The position numbers and the translations under genes are program-made. DNA of 64,000 bases from Clostridiales bacterium (GTDB lineage Bacteria; Bacillota; Clostridia; Lachnospirales; Lachnospiraceae), in contig JAJQCD010000014.1 of the NCBI GenBank assembly GCA_021202925.1, positions 1-64,000 on the forward strand, in the 5' to 3' direction. A model generated the notes under the pieces. The model was given only the letters and a program-made list of their open reading frames with translations. It searched no databases and was not told the DNA's origin. Below are positions 58,853 through 64,000 of the stretch, one piece after another; position 1 is the stretch's first letter; the number at the start of each line of letters is the position of its first letter.

Positions 58853-59575
58853 ATGATAAAAGATAACTTTGCTCAATTTCGATGCGGCCTCGCCGACGGA
58901 ATCCCCATCGGACTCGGCTACCTGGCCGTATCCTTCACCTTTGGAATCATGGCCTCCGGCGCGGGACTCTCCATCCCACAGTCCGTCATCCTCTCGCTCA
59001 CGAACCTCACCAGCGCGGGACAGTTCGCCGGACTCGGAATCATCCAGGTCGGCGCCTCCTTCCTGGAGATGGCCATGACACAGCTCGTCATCAATCTGCG
59101 CTACTGCCTGATGTCGTGTTCACTCTCCCAGAAGCTGGACAGCCGCATGCCATTCTTTCACCGCCTTTTCATCTCCTACGGCGTAACCGATGAGATCTTC
59201 GGTGTGTCCGTATGCCGTGCCGACATCTTAAGCCCCTTCTACAGCTACGGCCTGATTGCGGTAGCGGTTCCTGGCTGGACGTTCGGCACTCTGCTTGGCG
59301 CCGTCTCGGGCGATCTGCTTCCGGCCAGACTCTTAAGCGCCCTGAACGTGGCTCTGTACGGCATGTTTCTCGCCGTAGTCATTCCCCCGGCTCGCGAGGA
59401 TCATGTCCTGACCGGCGTCATTCTGATCTCCATGGCTGCCAGCCTGGTCTTCTCCCTGCTTCCGGTCTTAAACGGTATCTCGTCCGGTTTCCGGATTATT
59501 ATCCTGACCGTGCTGATTGCGGGGGCGGCCGCCTTTTTATTTCCGCACAGAGAGGAGGAAGCCGATCATGCATGA
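58853..59575 (+). CDS. azlC: AzlC family branched-chain amino acid exporter, large subunit
   Basis: The 240-residue membrane protein has six to seven TM segments, the family start GIPIGLGYLAVSFTFGIMA and the LTNLTSAGQFAGL stretch. With the small AzlD subunit it exports branched-chain amino acids. I chose the ATG at 58853, with GAAGGA six bases upstream, over an upstream open frame that includes the promoter. It overlaps azlD by eight bases. Confidence 0.9.
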   Translation: MIKDNFAQFRCGLADGIPIGLGYLAVSFTFGIMASGAGLSIPQSVILSLTNLTSAGQFAGLGIIQVGASFLEMAMTQLVINLRYCLMSCSLSQKLDSRMPFFHRLFISYGVTDEIFGVSVCRADILSPFYSYGLIAVAVPGWTFGTLLGAVSGDLLPARLLSALNVALYGMFLAVVIPPAREDHVLTGVILISMAASLVFSLLPVLNGISSGFRIIILTVLIAGAAAFLFPHREEEADHA

Positions 59576-59882
59576 TTCTACGCGCGTCTATCTCTACATC
59601 CTGGTCATGGCAGGGGTGACTTATCTCATCCGCATGCTTCCCCTGACCCTGATCCGGCGTGAGATCCGGAATACCTATATCCGGTCTTTTTTATACTATG
59701 TCCCCTATGTCACCCTGTCCGTCATGACATTTCCCGCCATCCTGCACGCCACCTCCACCGTCCGGTCAGGCGCCGCGGCGCTGGTCGTCGCCATCGTACT
59801 CGCATGGCAGAAACGGAGCCTGTTCCAGGTCTCACTTTCCGCCTGCACGGCTGTGTTTTTACTGGAACTGATTCTGACTTAA
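59568..59882 (+). CDS. azlD: AzlD family branched-chain amino acid exporter, small subunit
   Basis: The 104-residue protein has four TM segments, with YLIRMLPLTLIRR near the N terminus and FLYYVPYVTLSVMTFP in the centre. The ATG at 59568 has GGAGG nine bases upstream and overlaps the azlC end, so the two subunits are translated together. Confidence 0.9.
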   Translation: MHDSTRVYLYILVMAGVTYLIRMLPLTLIRREIRNTYIRSFLYYVPYVTLSVMTFPAILHATSTVRSGAAALVVAIVLAWQKRSLFQVSLSACTAVFLLELILT

Positions 59883-59937
59883 CCCCCCGCATCTCTTTTA
59901 TCTTTTTCAACGATTTGGAATTCAGAAAGGAGCGTTT

Positions 59938-60387
59938 ATGGAACTCAAAAAAGCAAGCGATTTGCACGAACATTTAGACGAAGCGCAGTTTCGAACCATG
60001 ATGGAGCGCATCGAAGCCTCCAACGCGGGGCAGGAAAAATACGCGAAAAAGCAATACCGCATGTCGCAGATTACCGCCATCGCCAGCGTCCTGGTTCTGG
60101 CCATCGTCATCTACGTCGCCGCCACCCTGATTCCACAGATCAACAACACGTTCCAGAATCTGGACTTGATCATGAAGGATCTGAACGTTGTCACATCAGA
60201 ACTGGCCGACGCCGATCTGGAGCAGATGTTCTCCGATGTCGATCAGCTCGTTGTCTCCAGCGAGAAAGGGATCCAGGACGCTCTGGAAAAGGTCAACGCC
60301 ATCGACATTGAACACCTGAACGAAGCAATTCAGAACCTCAACGATACCGTGACTCCGCTCGCAGAATTTTTCAATCGTTTCCGATGA
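59938..60387 (+). CDS. Small membrane protein with C-terminal helical region
   Basis: The 149-residue protein has a charged N-terminal helix (residues 1-45), one TM segment (about 48-68) and a long helical C-terminal tail with repeated LNDV/LNEAIQNLN motifs typical of a coiled coil. The tail resembles DUF948-type proteins. No function is known. It starts with AAGGAG before the ATG and follows azlD by 55 bases, so it is probably cotranscribed. Confidence 0.7.
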   Translation: MELKKASDLHEHLDEAQFRTMMERIEASNAGQEKYAKKQYRMSQITAIASVLVLAIVIYVAATLIPQINNTFQNLDLIMKDLNVVTSELADADLEQMFSDVDQLVVSSEKGIQDALEKVNAIDIEHLNEAIQNLNDTVTPLAEFFNRFR

Positions 60388-60416
60388 AAAGAATCGATGC
60401 ACTCTGCTTAAATTTC

Positions 60417-60466
60417 AGGACGCCCCCGGAAGAATCGTCTGATCTGCGATTCTCCGGGGGTGTCCG
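60417..60466. terminator. Hairpin between convergent genes
   Basis: GGACGCCCCCGGA and GAATCG pair with CGATTC and TCCGGGGGTGTCC, an extended stem. It separates the small membrane protein gene from the cytidylate-kinase-like gene; the T run is weak. Confidence 0.65.
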
Positions 60467-60470
60467 GTCT

Positions 60471-61067
60471 TCAATCCCAAAAGGCCTCTTTTACAATTCC
60501 CGACAGAATATGTGCCGTCTGGTCCAGGCTGAAACGGGCGCTGTTGATCATCACATCCCGGTGCGCGAGAACCGAACGGATGCCGCCGCAATAATGCAGA
60601 CGATAGTTGTCTCTCACCCGATCCACCTCCCGGATCATCTGCCTGGCTGTCTTCTCATCCATACCAAGCAGTTCCGTACAATTTTTCAGTCTCGCCTCAT
60701 ACGGCGCGTAAACATAGATATTCAGACAGCGGGGGATATCCCGCAGGACATAATCCGCACAGCGCCCGACAATAATGCACGAACTCTGATTCGCCAGGTC
60801 GCGGATGATATTGGACTGCACATGGAAAATTTCCTCCTGCATACTGATCAGCCCCATCCCCAGCGGATACTTGTGATTGGAAAAGATTGAACCGCCCTGT
60901 TCCTCCCGGCTGCTGATCTCCGGAACCGGCTGTCCCGTCCTCCGCGACGTTTCCTCCACAATGTCCCTGTCGTAATATTCGATCGCCAGCTCTTTTGACA
61001 TTTTCTGTGCGATGACCCGCCCCATACTGGCAAACTGCCGGGAAAGCGTCACTACATATTTCTCCAC
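60471..61067 (-). CDS. Cytidylate kinase-like family protein
   Basis: The 198-residue protein has the family start VVTLSRQFASMGRVIAQKMS and the segments YYDRDIV and SSCIIVGRCADYVLRD. The P-loop that should read FGSGGR is FASMGR, so nucleotide binding may be altered. Family members are related to CMP kinases, but their activity is mostly untested. It lies about 85 bases after the second amino acid permease gene, on the same strand, and may be cotranscribed. Confidence 0.82.
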   Translation of the reverse strand: MEKYVVTLSRQFASMGRVIAQKMSKELAIEYYDRDIVEETSRRTGQPVPEISSREEQGGSIFSNHKYPLGMGLISMQEEIFHVQSNIIRDLANQSSCIIVGRCADYVLRDIPRCLNIYVYAPYEARLKNCTELLGMDEKTARQMIREVDRVRDNYRLHYCGGIRSVLAHRDVMINSARFSLDQTAHILSGIVKEAFWD

Positions 61068-61151
61068 AGACTGCTCCTCCTTACCTGTCTCCTCCCAATC
61101 TCATCACGGTTCTGAACAACATTTCTTTTGCAAGCGTGCGCCCATTCTTCT

Positions 61152-61913
61152 TTAGCGGGCAACCACCGGCACCCTTTTCCTCCGCTTCTGCAGATAGCGA
61201 ACCGTACAGGACAACGCAAAATTGATGATAAAATAAATCAGACATGCGAACCCGAAGAGGACAAACACATCCGAGACATTCACTGTTCCGGTTCCATTGT
61301 ATGAATAGGCGGAACTCAGCAGCTGCTTCGTCCTCGCCATCAGCTCAATCGTCGCCACGTTCGCCAGATAAGAAGAATCCTTGATCGTCGTAATCACCTG
61401 ACTTAAAAGCGTCGGAATGATGTTCCGGTACGCCTGCGGCAGTACAATGTAAATCATGATCTGCACCGTATGGAATCCCTGAGAATGTCCTGCCTCAAAC
61501 TGACCATGTGCAACCGAATTCAGACCGCCCCGGACAATTTCGGCAATCACGGATGACGTGAACAGGATCAGTGCAACTGCCGCCTTGAACAGCAGCTTCA
61601 CCTCAACCGCCGTCAGTCCCAGCATCTTCCGCTCCAGGAATTTCGGAGCCGGACAAAATACCAGACAGATAAAAATCCACAGAAGCAACGGCGTATTTCG
61701 GAAAATCTCAATGTACGCAATCGAAAGCCATTTGAAGATCCTTGTCTTCCTGCTGGTGCAGTAATTCCGCGTCAGCGCCAGCACCGATCCGATCGCCAGT
61801 CCGGCCAGGACGGCAACCACGGAAACGGCCAGAGTGAAGGCGACTCCCTTAAAAAGATATGCAAGAAGCGCCGGATTTTTCAGCATGCCCAGACTGGCTT
61901 CCCAAGTGCTCAT
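61152..61913 (-). CDS. Polar amino acid ABC transporter permease
   Basis: The 253-residue HisM/GlnP-type permease has five TM segments and the ATPase-contact loop SVIAEIVRGGLNSVAHGQFEA. It pairs with the permease encoded upstream, with which it overlaps by four bases (ATGA). It is the last transporter gene of the operon. Confidence 0.93.
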   Translation of the reverse strand: MSTWEASLGMLKNPALLAYLFKGVAFTLAVSVVAVLAGLAIGSVLALTRNYCTSRKTRIFKWLSIAYIEIFRNTPLLLWIFICLVFCPAPKFLERKMLGLTAVEVKLLFKAAVALILFTSSVIAEIVRGGLNSVAHGQFEAGHSQGFHTVQIMIYIVLPQAYRNIIPTLLSQVITTIKDSSYLANVATIELMARTKQLLSSAYSYNGTGTVNVSDVFVLFGFACLIYFIINFALSCTVRYLQKRRKRVPVVAR

Positions 61914-62644
61914 GCTCCCACCTCACTTTCCGCATTCCGCGCAGCCGTATTCATCACTCGTTCCCGTTTTTTCAATGAAGTCTCCCACGCACTTGCGAGC
62001 GTTGACAACGGGAAACACACAATGAAGAACAACAAACCACTGACAATATAGGCCGGGGCATACGCACCGCCGGTCGTTGCTCCGGTTACGAAGCTGTAGG
62101 TCAGCGAAATCAGGTCCGCCCCACCTACAATATAAAGACAGGAGGTATTTTTAATCAGATTGACGACCTGATTGACCATCGGCGGCAGGATAATCTTGAT
62201 ACTCTGCGGCAGGATAATGTGATACATCATTCCTCCATAAGCAAAGCCCTGCGACTGTGCCGCCTCAAACTGTCCTTTGGGAATGGATTCAATTCCAGCC
62301 CGGATAACCTCAGACATATAGGCGCCGTGATAGATCCCAAGCGAAAGGGTTCCTGTAATCTGGATTCCCATACTTTTTCCCGCAAACGCAAGTGCATAAT
62401 ACAGGAAACACAGCTGCAGCAAGAGAGGGGTATTCTGTATTAGTTCGACATAAACCCGGCTCACCGCCTTCAAAGGCTTCTTTCCACTGGTTGCCATCAG
62501 GCCAAAGATGGTTCCCAGGACAAATGCCAGAACCAGCCCGAAGATGGCTGTCTTTGCCGTATTGGCCAGCCCCAGAAGAAATGTTCCCCGGAACGTCCAT
62601 ACCTTCCCCCATGCGTCTGCGCTAAACAATCCGGACATATCCAT
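61910..62644 (-). CDS. Polar amino acid ABC transporter permease
   Basis: The 244-residue permease has five TM segments and the coupling loop EVIRAGIESIPKGQFEAAQSQ. It forms a heterodimer with the neighbouring permease. The ATG lies after GGAGG, and the gene follows the binding-protein gene by 155 bases with no clear promoter between them. Confidence 0.93.
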   Translation of the reverse strand: MDMSGLFSADAWGKVWTFRGTFLLGLANTAKTAIFGLVLAFVLGTIFGLMATSGKKPLKAVSRVYVELIQNTPLLLQLCFLYYALAFAGKSMGIQITGTLSLGIYHGAYMSEVIRAGIESIPKGQFEAAQSQGFAYGGMMYHIILPQSIKIILPPMVNQVVNLIKNTSCLYIVGGADLISLTYSFVTGATTGGAYAPAYIVSGLLFFIVCFPLSTLASAWETSLKKRERVMNTAARNAESEVGA

Positions 62645-62799
62645 CCTCCTTCTGCTTCATCCGGCCGGTTTCCATATCAGCAGGTGGCTCCGTATCCGTA
62701 TTACGCGAAGCCGCCTGCCAGCCGCCAGAGTATTCCTTCCGTTTACCGGTCATCTTCCATGGCTGAGATAACCGGAATCCGGTGTGATGCAACCCGCAC

Positions 62800-63744
62800 T
62801 TAATTCAGGCTGTATTCTTCAATCAGGCCATCAATCGTGCCGTCCTCCAGCCATCCGGTGATCAGTTCCTCACACAGTTCGGAAACGCCGGAACCCTTGG
62901 TCGTCGCGATTCCATACTGCTGCGGAGCAAACTGCTCATCAATGTAGGTACGGGAATCCGTGTTGTAAACAGCGAGGATGGACTTATCCACACAGAACGC
63001 GTCAACCTCTCCTGCACTCAGCGCCGTCGAAATGGTCGGATAATCGTCATACTGCTGGAACGAAATTCCTTCCGTCCAGGTCGCTGGATCAAACGTCTCC
63101 GCATCATAATCATCCGCACTGAGGAATCCACCCTCGATCATGGCTTCCACCAAGGACTTTGCGGAAGTAGAACCAGAAGAAACACCAACCTTTGCGTCCT
63201 TCAGTCCCTCCAGGGAAGTAATCCCTGAAGACTGCTCCACCAGAACCGTTACATAATCCGTATAATATGGCGTGGTGAAATCCCAGGTCTGCTTTCTCTC
63301 ATCGGTGATCGTAAAGGTTGCAAGCACGCAGTCGATGTCCCCGGAATCCAGCAGCTCGCCGCGCGTCGCTGCGGTCACAGCCGTGTACTCAACGTCCACG
63401 CCGAGATAATCGGCGATCTTCTGCGCCAGGTCAATCTCCATGCCGGAATATTCGCCGGTCAGCGTATCCTGATAGCCAAACCCGATGACCGCATTCTTTA
63501 CACCGACACGCAGAACGCCGCGATCCACGATTGCCTGCACATCCTCTGCGAGCTCTCCTTCCGCAGCTGCTTCTGTCTCAGCCGCCTCTGCCTCAGCCGT
63601 CTCTTCCGTCGCCTCGGTCGCGGCCGCTGTCGTCTCCGCTGGTGCTGCCGTCGTCTCCGTCGTGCTGCTCCCACATCCGGCAAGCATCATCGCCGACATC
63701 CCGGCTGCCATCGCCATCGAAATCACTCTCTTCCAATCCTTCAT
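62800..63744 (-). CDS. Amino acid ABC transporter substrate-binding lipoprotein
   Basis: The 314-residue protein has a lipoprotein signal (lipobox LAGC, C near residue 23), a long Thr/Ala/Glu-rich linker and the bacterial solute-binding family 3 fold (VGVKNAVIGFGYQD, YSGMEIDLAQKIADYLG). It likely binds a polar amino acid such as glutamine or glutamate. The ATG at 63744 has GGAGG eight bases upstream and is preferred to an earlier in-frame start. Confidence 0.93.
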   Translation of the reverse strand: MKDWKRVISMAMAAGMSAMMLAGCGSSTTETTAAPAETTAAATEATEETAEAEAAETEAAAEGELAEDVQAIVDRGVLRVGVKNAVIGFGYQDTLTGEYSGMEIDLAQKIADYLGVDVEYTAVTAATRGELLDSGDIDCVLATFTITDERKQTWDFTTPYYTDYVTVLVEQSSGITSLEGLKDAKVGVSSGSTSAKSLVEAMIEGGFLSADDYDAETFDPATWTEGISFQQYDDYPTISTALSAGEVDAFCVDKSILAVYNTDSRTYIDEQFAPQQYGIATTKGSGVSELCEELITGWLEDGTIDGLIEEYSLN

Positions 63745-63896
63745 AATGTTCTCCTCCTTGCTTCCTCTTGCTGATAACGATTCCGGAAGATGGATTCCCA
63801 TCTGTCCGCAAACGTTACATGATTTGATACTATCTGAGAAGGCCCGGCTTCACAAAAACCCTGCCATATCTCCATCCATGCATCCATTAGCGGATA

Positions 63897-64000
63897 ATCT
63901 TTCCCAGGAACTGCCTGACCCGTTCGTTTTCCGGATTCTCAAAGAAATGTTCCGGTGTTCCTTCCTCAATGATCTGGCCGTCCGCCATAAAGACGACCCG
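63897..64000 (-). CDS. Amino acid ABC transporter ATP-binding protein (partial)
   Basis: Only the last 34 residues lie in the window, reading RVVFMADGQIIEEGTPEHFF and ending RQFLGKIIR. This is the conserved C terminus of GlnQ/HisP-type ATPases. The gene runs off the right edge on the minus strand, and its 5' part and start are outside the window. It precedes the binding-protein gene by about 150 bases, so the operon order is ATPase, binding protein, permease, permease. Confidence 0.88.

Noticed and set aside
1-64000. Prophage, transposon or integron
   Set aside because: No integrase, transposase, capsid or terminase gene, no target-site duplication and no tRNA-linked attachment site were recognised; the repeats at 40-44 kb are promoter-sized.

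Overview
The window looks like a chromosomal segment of a spore-forming, anaerobic, butyrate-producing member of the Clostridia, most likely family Lachnospiraceae. The reasons are the spore maturation pair spmA/spmB, the large Firmicutes-type SRP RNA beside tadA and dnaX, the thl-hbd-bcd-etfB-etfA block divergent from a butyryl-CoA:acetate CoA-transferase, strong GGAGG ribosome sites, sigma-A promoters with 17-base spacers, and a moderate, slightly GC-rich composition. No transposase, integrase, phage structural gene, tRNA or CRISPR array was recognised.

Positions 1-11,500 read almost entirely on the minus strand and hold housekeeping genes: rsmA, a DUF6128-like protein, tadA, SRP RNA, a phosphofructokinase, dnaX, the YbaB/EbfC gene, recR, a TPR protein carrying what looks like a decayed AAA domain, a HAD phosphatase and a CvpA-like membrane protein. 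A strong promoter at the left edge points out of the window. Positions 11,500-19,850 hold spmA/spmB, a MarR regulator with a small lipoprotein, a DUF885 lipoprotein, and metG-traX-tatD.

Positions 19,860-26,700 are the butyrate block. Thiolase, hydroxybutyryl-CoA dehydrogenase, butyryl-CoA dehydrogenase and both ETF subunits form a minus-strand operon. The CoA-transferase is read the other way from a shared 260-base control region. Crotonase is missing and must be encoded elsewhere. An isochorismatase-like hydrolase and a LysR regulator coupled to an FtsL-like protein follow.

Positions 28,950-39,950 form a catabolic island: a LacI regulator with a sugar isomerase-like protein, divergent from a nine-gene TRAP operon (dctQ, dctM, two Gfo/Idh/MocA dehydrogenases, a TIM-barrel isomerase, dctP, a DapA-family aldolase, a PfkB kinase and a zinc alcohol dehydrogenase). 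Three LacI/cre-like operators lie in the control region. The cargo looks like an acidic sugar or polyol, but the substrate cannot be read from the sequence.

Positions 40,080-44,680 are the most unusual part. A repeated 65-base promoter element bounds the region. It drives a small gene followed by a broken HipA/CtkA-like kinase, and it drives a MATE transporter at the other end. Between them is a translationally coupled pair of an OLD/RecF-like ATPase and a TOPRIM-like protein (a defence-type architecture), plus an FGGY kinase.

Positions 46,100-57,240 hold a ribose-type ABC operon (isomerase, rbsB-, rbsA- and rbsC-like genes, ribokinase, DeoR) and a LacI regulator with palindromic operators in front of a cyclase-family gene, followed by two divergent YhcH-family genes and a PanE-like reductase. 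The right end carries metY, azlCD, a small membrane protein, a cytidylate-kinase-like protein and a polar amino acid ABC transporter cut by the window edge.
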